49,015 nucleotides of DNA from Oxalobacteraceae bacterium (GCA_021768485.1 JAIZVZ010000022.1:1-49015); one strand, 5' to 3'; positions 33,804-43,844 are shown, numbered from the stretch's first letter. The notes: generated from the sequence alone by a model not told the origin. Program-made: numbers and translations.

Positions 33804-33877
33804 TTAACATCGACCAAGCTGGTTTACCGTTTGCCGGCAGCGCCACCGCTCAATATTGCAATATTTACAAGCCGATC

Positions 33878-34960
33878 ATGACCCCATTCATCAAAACCCG
33901 CATCGCCGACCATACCGCCTTCATCATGCTGGACCGTCTGCGCACCTTTAACTCGCTGTCGCTCGAGATGGTGCGCGCCCTCAGCGCGGCGCTGCGCGCC
34001 TGGCGCAACGATAGCGCCATCGGCGCGGTGGTAATCCACAGCTCGACCCCGAAGGCGTTTTGCGCCGGCGGCGACATCCGCTTTTTCTACGAAGTCGGCA
34101 CCAAGCTGCCAACGGGCGGCAGCGCGCTGCTCGAAGACTTTTTCACTGAAGAATATGCGCTCAACCACCTGATCCACTACTATCCCAAACCGTATATCGC
34201 CCTGATGGATGGGGTCATCATGGGCGGCGGCATGGGCATTACCCAGGCCGGCCCGCAGCGCTTGCGCATCGTCACCGACCGCACCAAGATGGCCATGCCG
34301 GAAGTCAATATCGGACTGTTCCCCGATGTCGGCGGCAGCCACTTCCTGTCGCGCACGCCGGGCCAGCTGGGCCGCTATCTGGCGCTGTCTGGCGAAAACA
34401 TCACGGCCCATGACGCCTTGTACGCAGGCCTGGCCGACGTCTACATTCCGTCGGCCGCGCTACCGGCCCTGCTGACGCAACTCGAAAGCACCGACGACGC
34501 CCGCGCCGCCGTGCTCGCCTACGCCCAGCATTATCAAGCCGAGATCGCCATCGACGACTGCCATCTGGCGCGCAACCGCGCCGCCATCGACCGCCATTTC
34601 AGCCTGCCCGATGTCGGCGCCATCCTGGCCTCGCTGGCGGCCGATCCTTCGCCGTTCGCACAACAGACATTGGCCGTGATGCAAACGCGTTCGCCGCTGA
34701 TGTTGTGCGTGACGCTGGAGCAATTGCGGCGTGGACAGAACATGACTCTGGCCGATTGTCTGCGCATGGAGCGCACCATGGTGCGGCGCAATTTCGAACA
34801 TGGAGAAATGATAGAGGGCTTGCGCGCCTCGATCATCTCGCGCGACCGCACGCCGCAGTGGTCGCCGCCGACACTGGCGGAAGTGACGCCGGAAATGGTG
34901 GCCCATTTTTTCGAATCGGCCTGGCCCGACTACGCCCATCCGCTGCGCGACCTCGACTGA
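33878..34960 (+). CDS. Enoyl-CoA hydratase/isomerase family protein, 3-hydroxyisobutyryl-CoA hydrolase type
   Basis: A 360-residue crotonase-fold protein of the HIBYL-CoA hydrolase branch (ECH_2). The oxyanion-hole segments are KAFCAGGDIRFFYE and GVIMGGGMGITQAG. The branch-specific MPEVNIGLFPDVGGSHFLSR carries the acidic residue and replaces the second glutamate of true hydratases. The length (about 360) is right for the hydrolase and too long for a simple enoyl-CoA hydratase. It would release 3-hydroxyisobutyrate in valine breakdown. No other valine-pathway gene is adjacent, so the role rests on sequence alone. I start at ATG 33878; the upstream frame crosses the T-rich tract and is not coding. 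Confidence 0.85.
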   Translation: MTPFIKTRIADHTAFIMLDRLRTFNSLSLEMVRALSAALRAWRNDSAIGAVVIHSSTPKAFCAGGDIRFFYEVGTKLPTGGSALLEDFFTEEYALNHLIHYYPKPYIALMDGVIMGGGMGITQAGPQRLRIVTDRTKMAMPEVNIGLFPDVGGSHFLSRTPGQLGRYLALSGENITAHDALYAGLADVYIPSAALPALLTQLESTDDARAAVLAYAQHYQAEIAIDDCHLARNRAAIDRHFSLPDVGAILASLAADPSPFAQQTLAVMQTRSPLMLCVTLEQLRRGQNMTLADCLRMERTMVRRNFEHGEMIEGLRASIISRDRTPQWSPPTLAEVTPEMVAHFFESAWPDYAHPLRDLD

Positions 34961-35046
34961 CGCCCTGCGCCGGACCGCGCCCGGCGCCCGGCTTTAGCGC
35001 CGTCCTGCCGCCAGGCGGGCGGCAGCGCCTTGCAAAGCATCTTACT

Positions 35047-36195
35047 TTACAGATCGTCGATGGCGAACAGGCGCCGATGCTCGCGCATGGCATAGCGGTC
35101 GGTCATGCCGGCAATATAGTCGGCAATCTTGCGCGCCTGCGCCGCGGTATCGCCGGCGCCATCGGCCGGCGCCTGCTGGTAGTCGGGCGGCAACAGCGCA
35201 GGTTCGTTGAGAAAAGCCTGGAACAGTTCGGCGATGATGCGGCGCGCCTTGCTGGTCATGCGGTTGACGAGGTAGTGGCGGTACAGGTTGTCGTATAAAA
35301 AGCGTTTCAACTGCGTCGCTTCGTGCCGCATCGTATCGGAAAAACGGATCATCGGTGCGCTGCTGCGCACCTGCTCGACATTGGCCGGCGCCCGTTCGGC
35401 AATCAGGCGGCCCGAGGTGTCGATCAGGTCGAGCACCAGCACATCGATCATGCGCCGCAGCGTTTCGTAAATGGCGCGCCGTCCTTTAATGCCGGGGAAA
35501 ACCTGCTCGACCTGGCGCCGGTGGCGCGCATACAAATCGACTTCCTCAAGCTGGGCGGTGGTGATCAGTCCCGAACGCAAGCCATCATCGATATCGTGGT
35601 TGTTATAGGCGATTTCGTCGGCCAGATTGGCAAGCTGCGCCTCCAGCGTCGGCTGACGGCCCTCGAGAAAGCGCTGGCCGAGCTCGCCCAGTTCGCGCGC
35701 ATTGGCCAGCGAACAGTGTTTGAGGATGCCTTCGCGCGTCTCGAACATCAGATTGAGGCCGTCGAAAGCGCCATAATGCTGTTCGAGGCGGTCGACCGCG
35801 CGCAGGCTTTGCAAATTGTGTTCGAAGCCGCCATAGGCTTGCATGCATGCATTCAAGGCATCCTGTCCGGCATGGCCGAAAGGCGTATGGCCGAGATCGT
35901 GTGCCAGTGCGATCGCTTCCACCAGGTCTTCGTTCAGATGCAGGTTGCGGGCAATCGAGCGTCCGATCTGCGCCACTTCGAGGCTGTGCGTGAGGCGCGT
36001 GCGAAACAGGTCGCCCTCATGGTTGACGAAGACCTGGGTCTTGTACTCGAGCCGGCGAAACGCCGTCGAATGGATGATGCGGTCGCGGTCGCGCTGAAAT
36101 TCGGTGCGCGAGAGCGGCGCCGCTTCCGGATAGTGGCGCCCGCGCGAAGCGCCGGCACGCGCCGCATATGGCGCAAGATGCAATTCGAGAGTCAT
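35047..36195 (-). CDS. dgt: Deoxyguanosinetriphosphate triphosphohydrolase-like protein
   Basis: An HD-domain dNTPase that splits dGTP or other dNTPs into nucleoside and triphosphate. It is 382 residues, the shorter Dgt-like type. Metal ligands are in [16 protein letters not shown] (H70) and [16 protein letters not shown] (H99, D100), with a further D in [15 protein letters not shown]. The family start [20 protein letters not shown] is intact. It lies downstream of aroKB on the same strand after 161 bp, the order aroB-dgt seen in many betaproteobacteria. It converges with the hydrolase gene. Confidence 0.93.
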   Translation of the reverse strand: MTLELHLAPYAARAGASRGRHYPEAAPLSRTEFQRDRDRIIHSTAFRRLEYKTQVFVNHEGDLFRTRLTHSLEVAQIGRSIARNLHLNEDLVEAIALAHDLGHTPFGHAGQDALNACMQAYGGFEHNLQSLRAVDRLEQHYGAFDGLNLMFETREGILKHCSLANARELGELGQRFLEGRQPTLEAQLANLADEIAYNNHDIDDGLRSGLITTAQLEEVDLYARHRRQVEQVFPGIKGRRAIYETLRRMIDVLVLDLIDTSGRLIAERAPANVEQVRSSAPMIRFSDTMRHEATQLKRFLYDNLYRHYLVNRMTSKARRIIAELFQAFLNEPALLPPDYQQAPADGAGDTAAQARKIADYIAGMTDRYAMREHRRLFAIDDL

Positions 36196-36356
36196 TATTT
36201 ATGCCGCCATGAAAAATTCGTCGACAGCCGCCTTCCGCACCAGCGGAATGGCCCGCCGCAAACAGCCATCATAACAGCGCTGCCGCATGAACGCCGGCGC
36301 CCTGTCTTGAGAGAGCGCACCAATCATTCTGCCGGTGTCAGCGCCGGCACGGCATG

Positions 36357-38042
36357 TCAGGCGACGACGACCGCGGCCAGCGTCGCCGCCAGAGCCGCCT
36401 CCGGCACCGCGCTGATGCACGGACTGCCAAGCGGTTTGAGCAAGATGAATTTGATCGCGCCGCCGGCGTTTTTCTTGTCCACTTCCATCAGCGAGATCCA
36501 GCGCTCGCGACCAAGATCGGGAGCCACCGTCGGCAAGCCGGCCGCCGCCACCAGGGCCTTGACGCGGCCCTTGGCGCGCTCGTCGATCATGCCCAGGCGA
36601 AACGACAGATCGGCGGCCATCACCATGCCGCAACCGACCGCCTCGCCATGCAGCCAGGCACCGTAGCCCATACCCGCTTCGATCGCATGGCCGAAGGTAT
36701 GGCCGAAATTAAGCACTGCGCGCAAGCCGCCTTCGCGTTCGTCCTGACGCACGATATCGGCCTTGATTTCACAGGAGCGCCGGATCGCATACGCCAGCGC
36801 ACCCGCATCGCGGGCCATCAGGGCCGCCATATTGGTTTCGATCCAGTCGAAAAATGCGGCATCGACAATCGCGCCATGCTTGATCACTTCGGCCAGGCCG
36901 GCCGACAACTGGCGCGCCGGCAGCGTGGCCAGCGTCGCCGTATCGGCCAGCACCGCCTGCGGCTGATAAAAGGCGCCGATCATGTTCTTGCCCAGCGGAT
37001 GATTGATGCCGGTCTTGCCGCCGACCGATGAATCGACCTGGGCCAGCAAAGTGGTCGGAATCTGGATGAAGGGCACGCCGCGCATATAGCTGGCGGCGGC
37101 AAAGCCGGTCATGTCGCCGACCACGCCGCCGCCGAGCGCGATCAGGGTCGTGCTGCGGTCGCATTTTTCGCTTAACAATACATCGAAAATCTGCATCAGG
37201 CCGGCCCAGTCCTTGTATTGCTCGCCATCGGGCAAGACGATGGAAATGACTTTTTTACCGGCCGCCGTCAGGCTGGCGCGCACGCGGTCGAGATACAGCG
37301 GCGCAACCGTGGTATTGCTGACCACGGCAGCGACCGCGCCGCAAACGTGCCGGGCCAACAGGGCGCCATCGTCGAGCAGCGCGGCGCCGATCGTGATCGG
37401 ATAACTGCGCTGGCCCAGATCGACTTGCAAGGTATGGATTTTTTCTGCTTCTGGCATGGTAGGAAAGGAAGAGGAGTCAATCGAAGCGGGCGCATCGTGC
37501 TGCGCCGCGCAGGGGCAATCGGCGTCGTCGGCAATCCCGAGCTGCGTCAGGATCGCCTGGACCATCGACTGGATATTCGGACGTCCGGTATCGATGACCA
37601 GTTCCGCCACTTCGCAATACAAGCCTTCGCGCTGACGCGCCAGCTCTTCCAGGCTTTTGCGCGGGTCGGCCGTCATCAACAGCGGCCGCGTCTTGTCATA
37701 GCGCGTGCGCATCAAAATGCTGTTGACGTTGGCGCGCAAATAAATCACGGTGCCGCGGGTTTTCAGATAGCGGCGGCTGTCGGCATCGAGAATGGCGCCG
37801 CCGCCGGTGGCCAGCACGATGCCTTGCTGGGCCGTCAGTTCACGGATCACTTCCGCTTCGCGCCGGCGAAAGCTGGCCTCGCCTTCGATCTCGAAAATCC
37901 AGGCGACCGTGGCCCCGGTGCGGGCCTCGATCTCCTGGTCGGAGTCGACGAAACGCAGACCGAGTTTTTTTGCCAGGATACGGCCCACCGTGGTCTTGCC
38001 GGACCCCATCAGACCAACCAGAAATAAATTATTTGATGTCAA
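36357..38042 (-). CDS. aroKB: Bifunctional shikimate kinase/3-dehydroquinate synthase (AroK-AroB fusion)
   Basis: One uninterrupted frame encodes two shikimate-pathway enzymes. Residues 1-about 172 are shikimate kinase: P-loop GLMGSGKT (10-17), [20 protein letters not shown] and the lid TRPLLM. After a linker of about 25 residues ([19 protein letters not shown]), residues 196-561 are 3-dehydroquinate synthase. That part has the NAD-binding [29 protein letters not shown] and the zinc site around [10 protein letters not shown]. The linker has no stop or frameshift. The ATG that would start a separate AroB (37457) has no ribosome site, only pyrimidines upstream. The kinase start is uncertain: TTG 38042 fits the family N-terminus; GTG 38072 is an alternative. 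Separate AroB by internal initiation remains possible. Confidence 0.85.
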   Translation of the reverse strand: MTSNNLFLVGLMGSGKTTVGRILAKKLGLRFVDSDQEIEARTGATVAWIFEIEGEASFRRREAEVIRELTAQQGIVLATGGGAILDADSRRYLKTRGTVIYLRANVNSILMRTRYDKTRPLLMTADPRKSLEELARQREGLYCEVAELVIDTGRPNIQSMVQAILTQLGIADDADCPCAAQHDAPASIDSSSFPTMPEAEKIHTLQVDLGQRSYPITIGAALLDDGALLARHVCGAVAAVVSNTTVAPLYLDRVRASLTAAGKKVISIVLPDGEQYKDWAGLMQIFDVLLSEKCDRSTTLIALGGGVVGDMTGFAAASYMRGVPFIQIPTTLLAQVDSSVGGKTGINHPLGKNMIGAFYQPQAVLADTATLATLPARQLSAGLAEVIKHGAIVDAAFFDWIETNMAALMARDAGALAYAIRRSCEIKADIVRQDEREGGLRAVLNFGHTFGHAIEAGMGYGAWLHGEAVGCGMVMAADLSFRLGMIDERAKGRVKALVAAAGLPTVAPDLGRERWISLMEVDKKNAGGAIKFILLKPLGSPCISAVPEAALAATLAAVVVA

Positions 38043-38240
38043 TTGGACGAATATAAAAAATAAATAAGCCACCGTGCCGCAGTCGTCCGCGGCCGAATAC
38101 ATGAAGCAACGCAGCCGGCACGTAGCGGCCGCGCCACCGGCGCCATGCCTGCGTGCGGGCAAAAACCCGCCAGGCCCTATTTTATACGTTCCGCCACGTC
38201 CAAAACGACGGTGAGCAGTAATTACTTGGCATTTATGTAT

Positions 38241-40469
38241 TTAATCGAGCGCCGCTTTTTCGGCGATGATTTTCGGCGTGATAAAAATTAATAATTCCGT
38301 CTTGTCGTTGGTCACCGTGGTCGTCTTGAATAAATACCCGAGCACAGGCAAATCGCCGAAAAACGGAATCTTGCTCTCGTCGTTTTGCTCGGTTTGCGTA
38401 TAAATACCGCCCAACACCACGGTGCCGCCATTTTCGACCTGGACCGTGGTCTTGGCATGCTTGGTATTGATCGCCAGCCCGCTGGTGGTCGCCGTGCCGC
38501 GGCTGTCCTTGTTGACATCGACGTCGAGGATGATATTGCCGTCCGGCGTAATTTGCGGCGTCACTTGCAGGCGCAGATTGGCTTTCTTGAATTCGACCGC
38601 GGTGGCGCCGCTGCTGGTGGCGTTCTGGTAAGGGATTTCCTCGCCCGACTCGATCAGGCCGGTCGACTGATTGGCCGTGACGATGCGCGGGCTGGAAATG
38701 ATCTTGCCTTTGCCATCGGCTTCCAGCGCCGACAATTCGAGATTGACAAAACGGTTGGCCGAGGCCGAAAACAGGCTGACCGCCAGACTGCCGGTGCTGA
38801 CGCCATTGATGCTCGAGGCCGGCAGATTGACGAACTGGCTGGTGGCAGTCGATGCGGTCGTGACGCCGCTCGAAGCGGAAAAGCCGAGCTTGGCGCCGAG
38901 GCTGCGGCTAAACGTATCGGCCGCTTCGACGATGCGGGCCTCGATCATCACCTGCCGCGATGCGACGTCGGTCATCTGTATCAGTTTGCGCACTTCCTCG
39001 AGCTTGGAGGCGATATCGGTGACAAACAATTTATTGGTGCGCGGGTCCGAGGTGGCGCTGCCGCGCTTGGACAAGATCCGGTTCTTGCTGTCGACGCTGC
39101 TGCTGGCGCCGGTGCCGCTGGTGCCGCCGCCATCGAGGCCGAAGACGGTTTTGAAACTCTCGGCTTTCTGGTAATTGAGCTGGAATACCTCGGTGCGCAA
39201 TGGCTCGAGTTCGGCGATCTGGGCCCGCTGCTCGAGTTCGAGCTTTTCCTTGGTCAGCAATTCGTCCTTGGGCGCAATCAGCAGCACCGAACCGTTTTTA
39301 CGCATGTCCAGGCCGCGATACTGCATGACCACGTCGAGCGCCTGGTCCCACGGCACATCTTTCAAATGCAAGGTCATGTTGCCGCTGACGCTATCGCTGG
39401 TGATGATGTTCAGGCCGGTAAAGTCGGCCAGCACCTGCAAGATGGCGCGCACTTCAATGTTTTGGAAATTGAACGTGACTTTGTCGCCGCGATAGGCCTG
39501 CACGCCGCCGCCGAGCTTGTTGGCCACTTCCTTGATCGGTTTGACTTCGATCACCAATTGCGTGTCGCTTTGGTAAGTGCTGTGCTCCCACATGCCGCGC
39601 GGCTCGATCACCATGCGCACATTGTCGCCCTTGGCCGTGGTCGTGATCAGCTTGACCGGCGTGCCGAACTGGCTGACATCGAGTCGCCGGCGCAGACTCG
39701 GCGGCAAACCGATCCGCATGAAATCGACAACAATATTCTGACCTTGCTGGCGAGCATCAACCAGCACTTGCTTGCTCGGCAGTTCGATCACGATCCGCCC
39801 CTCGCCGCCGGCGCCATGACGAAACTCGATATCCCTGATCTGTTGCCGGCCCCGCTCGCCCATAGCCTCGGTCACCGCCGACGATGCCGGTGCCGGCGCC
39901 GCCGGCACGCCCGCGGCCGTCAGCGCGGTGGCACTGCCGCCCGAGCCATCGAGCGTGATCAAGACGTTTCTGCCATCGATTGCCGTGGCATAGTTCACCG
40001 GCCGCTTCAGATTGAGCACGAGGCGCGAGCGCTCGCCGGCCTGGACGATGCCGACGCTGCGCAAGTCGCCCATATTGATATCCTGTACATTTTTCCCTGT
40101 GCCGTTGGCGGTCGAGGAAAAATCGAGGGCAATACGGGCCGGGTTCGAAATCGCAAAGCCGACCGGCGCCTTTTCGGGCGGCTTATCCATGGTCACCTTG
40201 ACGATCAGGCTGGCGCCATACTGCACGGCGCTGATCGCGCTAATCGTATTGTCGGCCGGCTGGCCCTGCGCCAGGCACAGACCGGGCAGGGCCAAGGTCA
40301 AGAATAAGGTCAGGGCCCGGGACAAGACTCGAGACTGGACCGGGGGCCGGACCCGCGACATGCCGCGCGCGCCCGGGTTCAGGAGCCGGCCCAGCCACAT
40401 TCCCCGCAGGCGTGCGCGCCGCGCCGGCAGCGCCGCCGACATCAAGGTCAGGTGCGTCAATTGATTCAT
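38241..40469 (-). CDS. pilQ: Type IV pilus secretin PilQ
   Basis: PilQ forms the outer-membrane channel for type IV pili. It is 742 residues. The signal peptide (ALTLFLTLALPGLCLAQ) begins only after about 50 residues, which is unusually late. Two AMIN domains (about 75-330) bind peptidoglycan. A secretin/TonB short N-terminal domain follows (NFQNIEVRAILQVLADFTGLNIITSDSVSG is its start), then an N1 domain and the C-terminal secretin (about 520-740, with SSPRIVTANQSTGLIESGEEIPYQ and GGIYTQTEQNDESKIPFFGDLP). Its ATG overlaps the pilP stop by four bases and has GGAGAG in front. An internal ATG (40361) just before the signal peptide is an alternative start. It is last in the pilMNOPQ operon. Confidence 0.95.
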   Translation of the reverse strand: MNQLTHLTLMSAALPARRARLRGMWLGRLLNPGARGMSRVRPPVQSRVLSRALTLFLTLALPGLCLAQGQPADNTISAISAVQYGASLIVKVTMDKPPEKAPVGFAISNPARIALDFSSTANGTGKNVQDINMGDLRSVGIVQAGERSRLVLNLKRPVNYATAIDGRNVLITLDGSGGSATALTAAGVPAAPAPASSAVTEAMGERGRQQIRDIEFRHGAGGEGRIVIELPSKQVLVDARQQGQNIVVDFMRIGLPPSLRRRLDVSQFGTPVKLITTTAKGDNVRMVIEPRGMWEHSTYQSDTQLVIEVKPIKEVANKLGGGVQAYRGDKVTFNFQNIEVRAILQVLADFTGLNIITSDSVSGNMTLHLKDVPWDQALDVVMQYRGLDMRKNGSVLLIAPKDELLTKEKLELEQRAQIAELEPLRTEVFQLNYQKAESFKTVFGLDGGGTSGTGASSSVDSKNRILSKRGSATSDPRTNKLFVTDIASKLEEVRKLIQMTDVASRQVMIEARIVEAADTFSRSLGAKLGFSASSGVTTASTATSQFVNLPASSINGVSTGSLAVSLFSASANRFVNLELSALEADGKGKIISSPRIVTANQSTGLIESGEEIPYQNATSSGATAVEFKKANLRLQVTPQITPDGNIILDVDVNKDSRGTATTSGLAINTKHAKTTVQVENGGTVVLGGIYTQTEQNDESKIPFFGDLPVLGYLFKTTTVTNDKTELLIFITPKIIAEKAALD

Positions 40470-41002
40470 TTCTTACTCTCCTGCAGCTCGAGCTTGGCTT
40501 TTCTCTCGACCCATTCGCCGGCCGGGTCCTGTACGACTTCTCTGATACTGACTGCGTGTTCGCTGATGGCGGTGACGCGGCCGAAATTCTGCCCCAGATA
40601 ACTGCCGGTCCTGACCTGGAATACCGCCTTGTCCATCTGGATCAGCGCCACCCGCAGACCCGATTTTTCCATGGTGCCGACCATTTTCAATGTATCGAGC
40701 GGATAAGCTTCCAGCATTTCCTTGCGCCGCCGGGTGTCGGGGGCCAGCGCGCCGCCGTTATTGGCCGCCTTGGCCAGCTCAAGCAACAGTTTGCTGGCAT
40801 TGAAAGGGTCCGGTTCGCTGCTCGCGCCATAACTGAAGGGAATGAATTTCTTCGGTTCCGACAAGGGCGCGATCTTGACCGGCGTCTCGCGCTTGACGCT
40901 GGCCATCCAGTCGCGCACTTCCTGCACGCTGCTGCCCGAGCAGCCTGCCAGCAGCACCGCCCCGAACAAGAGCCCGCACAGGGGCCAGCGCAAAAGCCTC
41001 AT
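40466..41002 (-). CDS. pilP: Type IV pilus inner-membrane lipoprotein PilP
   Basis: PilP links the inner-membrane PilMNO complex to the PilQ secretin. It is 178 residues with a lipoprotein signal (LLFGAVLLAGC, lipobox LAGC, Cys at about 21) and an unstructured stretch. The C-terminal beta domain (about 95-175) holds LDTLKMVGTMEKSG, VFQVRTGSYLGQNFGRVT and IREVVQDPAGEW. It overlaps pilO by four bases (ATGA) and pilQ by four bases, so translation is coupled throughout. Confidence 0.94.
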   Translation of the reverse strand: MRLLRWPLCGLLFGAVLLAGCSGSSVQEVRDWMASVKRETPVKIAPLSEPKKFIPFSYGASSEPDPFNASKLLLELAKAANNGGALAPDTRRRKEMLEAYPLDTLKMVGTMEKSGLRVALIQMDKAVFQVRTGSYLGQNFGRVTAISEHAVSIREVVQDPAGEWVERKAKLELQESKK

Positions 41003-41664
41003 GATTTCGCGCCTTTCTTGGCCTTGGCGGCAGCGGCGGCCTTGCGCTGGGCTGCCACTTCGTCGGCATCGAGATAGCGGAACGTCTTGGCCACCGCATC
41101 GAGCGTCAGGGCGCCGTCTTTGGCCGTTTGCAAATTCAAATTATTGAGCGTGACAATCCGGCTCAGGTTGGCGATATCGCTGGTAAACGCGCCGATGTCG
41201 TGATAGCTGCCGGCAACCCGGATATCGATCGGCAGTTCTGCATAATAATCGCGAACCACGGCCTGCCCCGGCACAAAGGCTTCAAATTGCAAACCGCGGC
41301 CGACGCCGGCCTGATTAATGTCAGACAGCAAGGCATCCATTTCCGCCTTGCTCGGCAATTGTTTTTCGAGCGTTGCGACATACTGTCCCACTTGCGCCTT
41401 TTGCTTGCGCAATGCCTCGAGATTGATGGCCTGCGCAATCTTGACGCGGTACGCCGTTTTCAATTTCTCTTCTTCGGCCGCGCCGCGTTCCTGGCTATCG
41501 ACCTGATCGGACCAGTAAAAAAACCAGGCCCCGATCAATACCGCGAACAAGACCCCGAGCGCGCAAAAAATGCGCGGCACCAGCGGCCATTGTCCGGGGT
41601 GGCGTCCCGACAGGCCCTGGAACTGGGCGGTCAGGGCATCGCTGAGATCGTTCAAATTTGCCAT
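40999..41664 (-). CDS. pilO: Type IV pilus alignment protein PilO
   Basis: A bitopic inner-membrane protein that pairs with PilN. It is 221 residues. The membrane helix is about 30-51 (PRIFCALGVLFAVLIGAWFFY), then a coiled coil (about 55-110). A ferredoxin-like periplasmic domain follows (ADMDALLSDINQAG-type start; LPIDIRVAGSYHDIGAFTSDIANLSRIVTL). The C-terminal Ala/Lys-rich tail (QRKAAAAAKAKKGAKS) is low complexity. It starts at ATG 41664, 21 bases after pilN. Confidence 0.93.
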   Translation of the reverse strand: MANLNDLSDALTAQFQGLSGRHPGQWPLVPRIFCALGVLFAVLIGAWFFYWSDQVDSQERGAAEEEKLKTAYRVKIAQAINLEALRKQKAQVGQYVATLEKQLPSKAEMDALLSDINQAGVGRGLQFEAFVPGQAVVRDYYAELPIDIRVAGSYHDIGAFTSDIANLSRIVTLNNLNLQTAKDGALTLDAVAKTFRYLDADEVAAQRKAAAAAKAKKGAKS

Positions 41665-41685
41665 AACTTTGCCATAACGTTCCGC

Positions 41686-42333
41686 TCAGGGCTTGGCCGG
41701 GCCGTTGCCGGCACCGGTCTGGATATTGACGGCCGGCTTGGCCGCGCCCGCGCCCGCTGCCGCGGCGACGCTCTCACGCGCGCGTTTGATATTGACGCTG
41801 ACGGTAAAATCGAACACATTGCGCGTGCTTTTTTGCGCCGTCAACGGCGCCAGGCGAATCGAAATCAATTCGGGGCGCTCGAGCCACGCCGAATTCGTAT
41901 TCAGATTGCGTAGCAGCTCGGCCACTCTTTCATTCGATTGCGCATAGCCGTTGAGAACCACGCGCTGGCCCTCCTGCTTGAAGGCGCGCAAATAGATGCC
42001 GGCCGGCGTCTGCTTGACCAGCGCGTCCATCAAATAGACAGGCTGGTTGCGGTCGCCCTGCAAGTCCTCGACGGCCTGCTGGCGCGCCTTGAGCGCCTCG
42101 ATCTCTTCCTTGAGCGCGGCGATTTCCCGGATCTTGCCGTCCAGCGCCAGATTCTCGGTCTTGATCACCTCGTTGCGTTCGTTCTGGGTCGAGATCCGGC
42201 TCGACAAGATGCCGCCCACCACGATCACGATCAGCACGCCGGCAATCGCCGCCAGCACCAGCAAGGCAAAAAAATCCTGCCGTTGCTGCTTGCGCCGCGC
42301 TTCGCGGTGCGGCAGCAGATTAATGCGGATCAT
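41686..42333 (-). CDS. pilN: Type IV pilus biogenesis protein PilN
   Basis: PilN carries the short cytoplasmic motif that binds PilM. It is 215 residues. The N-terminus MIRINLLPHREARRKQQ contains the INLLPHRE PilM-binding motif. A membrane helix follows (about 22-43), then a coiled coil (about 50-85) and a ferredoxin-like periplasmic domain (LVKQTPAGIYLRAFKQEG, VVLNGYAQSNERVAELLRNL). The Ala/Gly/Pro-rich C-terminal tail (about 185-215) is probably flexible. Its ATG overlaps the pilM stop by one base. Confidence 0.94.
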   Translation of the reverse strand: MIRINLLPHREARRKQQRQDFFALLVLAAIAGVLIVIVVGGILSSRISTQNERNEVIKTENLALDGKIREIAALKEEIEALKARQQAVEDLQGDRNQPVYLMDALVKQTPAGIYLRAFKQEGQRVVLNGYAQSNERVAELLRNLNTNSAWLERPELISIRLAPLTAQKSTRNVFDFTVSVNIKRARESVAAAAGAGAAKPAVNIQTGAGNGPAKP

Positions 42334-43415
42334 CAGTCATACCTCCGCATCGCCAGCCCGCAAGCGACCAGGTAGGCCGGGGCGTCGAGCCGCAATTGCC
42401 GTTCGCGTACCGTATCGGCCAGTTGCATGCCTTTGAACGGCGTGGCCACCGCGCTCGGAATCTGCGTTCTGCTGGCAATGATATCGACCAGGCCCGGAAT
42501 ATTGGCGCAACCGCCGGCCAGAAAAATATGGTCGACGCGCGTATAAGGCGTCGAGGTAAAGAAGAACTGGATCGCCCGCGTCACCTCCAGCGCCGCGTTT
42601 TCCAGAAACGGGCGCAACAGATCGCTGGCGTAACTCTCCGGCAGCTCACCGGCTTTTTTCTTGGCCTCGGCTTCATCAAACGACATGCCGTAGGCGCGCA
42701 CGATGTCTTGCGTGAGCTGATTGCCGCCGAACGGCTGTTCTCGTTCATAAATGGTCTGGCCGTCCTGCATCAGCGAGATATGGGTCACTTGCGAGCCGAT
42801 CTGGAACAGGCCGATGATCTTGCTGCTGGCACCATTGGGCAGGTAGTCAAAGGCGATGCGGTCGAGCGCGGCGCGCGCCGCATACGACTCGATATCCATG
42901 ACGGTCGCCGTCAGGCCGGCCGCTTCGGCCACGGCGATGCGGTCTTCGACTTTTTCCTTGCGCGAGGCCGCCAGCATCACTTCGATATCGTCGGGCGAAT
43001 TGGGCGCGGGGCCGATGACATCGAAGTCAAGGCTGACCTCGTCGAGCGCGAACGGAATGTACTGGGCGGCCTCGGACTCGACCTGCACGGCCAGTTCGTC
43101 TTCGTCCAGGCCGACCGGCAAGATGATTTTCTTGGTAATGACGGCCGCCGGCGGCATGCCCAGCGCCACATGCCTGACGCGGCTGCCGCTTTTTTTCCAG
43201 GCGCGCCGGATCGCCTCCGACACCTGCTCGATGTTTTCGATGGTCCCGTCGACCACGGCGCCACGCGGCAGCGCTTCGGCGGCAAAACGCTCGAGCCGCC
43301 AGATCGTTTTGCCGACCAGCGACAGCTCGACGATGCGTACGCTCGAGGTACTGATATCCAAGCCCAGCAAGGGCGGATTTTTTTTACCGAGCAGAGAGGC
43401 AATCATCAGAGCCAA
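42333..43415 (-). CDS. pilM: Type IV pilus assembly ATPase-like protein PilM
   Basis: PilM is an actin-like cytoplasmic ATP-binding protein that binds the PilN tail. It has 360 residues from this start. The actin-fold phosphate-1 loop LLGLDISTSSVRIVELS lies near the N-terminus. QIGSQVTHISLMQDG, IFLAGGCANIPGLVDIIASR and LVACGLAMRR mark the later subdomains. Start choice: a TTG at 43415 has GGAG seven bases upstream; the first ATG is three codons later at 43406; a GTG at 43442 is further out. It is first in the operon pilM-N-O-P-Q and divergent from the PBP1a gene, again a classical arrangement. Confidence 0.94.
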   Translation of the reverse strand: MALMIASLLGKKNPPLLGLDISTSSVRIVELSLVGKTIWRLERFAAEALPRGAVVDGTIENIEQVSEAIRRAWKKSGSRVRHVALGMPPAAVITKKIILPVGLDEDELAVQVESEAAQYIPFALDEVSLDFDVIGPAPNSPDDIEVMLAASRKEKVEDRIAVAEAAGLTATVMDIESYAARAALDRIAFDYLPNGASSKIIGLFQIGSQVTHISLMQDGQTIYEREQPFGGNQLTQDIVRAYGMSFDEAEAKKKAGELPESYASDLLRPFLENAALEVTRAIQFFFTSTPYTRVDHIFLAGGCANIPGLVDIIASRTQIPSAVATPFKGMQLADTVRERQLRLDAPAYLVACGLAMRRYD

Positions 43416-43844
43416 GGAAATTCTCCAAAAGCGGCGTTTCACACATCAGTTATTGCACCAAGGCAACGATCATACCGTATGCCGTGCGTGGAAAACGCAT
43501 ATTGATTTAATAAAATTCTGTTTAAAAACCAATATTTAGCTTCTATATCTGGCGCAGCGCGTTAAATCGTAGCAACAAGTGCCCGAAGATGCAAAGGAAT
43601 TGTCTTGCCGGTGTCTCATTTCATTGCTCCAAAGCACATTTCATTTGAAAACATCGCGCATGCTGTCGTATCCATGCCCGTCTTTTCATGCTCGTGCGCC
43701 AAGGGCAGCGAGCGGGCCGGCGCCGGCGCGGCGGTCTGCCGCCCTCCCGCTTTTCTCGTCTTGTTGTTGCGCGACCTGCGGGCTATCGTGCTTTATAATC
43801 GCCATTGCGCCCTGCAGCCTTTTTAAAGATTAGAAAACCCGCGA
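43416..43844. other. Divergent control region between pilMNOPQ and the PBP1a gene
   Basis: About 430 bases. An AT-rich patch at 43490-43560 probably holds the pil promoter on the minus strand; I see no clear -35/-10 pair. A TATAAT at 43794 serves the plus strand. No convincing small gene is seen: short open frames here have no family resemblance. Confidence 0.55.
43794..43799 (+). promoter_or_regulatory. -10 element of the PBP1a gene promoter
   Basis: A perfect TATAAT 45 bases before the ATG at 43845. The best -35-like sequence (TTGCGC at 43767) is 21 bases away, too far for optimal spacing. Confidence 0.45.

Noticed and set aside
38385-40307. A 640-codon plus-strand frame opposite pilQ
   Set aside because: Mirror frame of a well-supported secretin gene.
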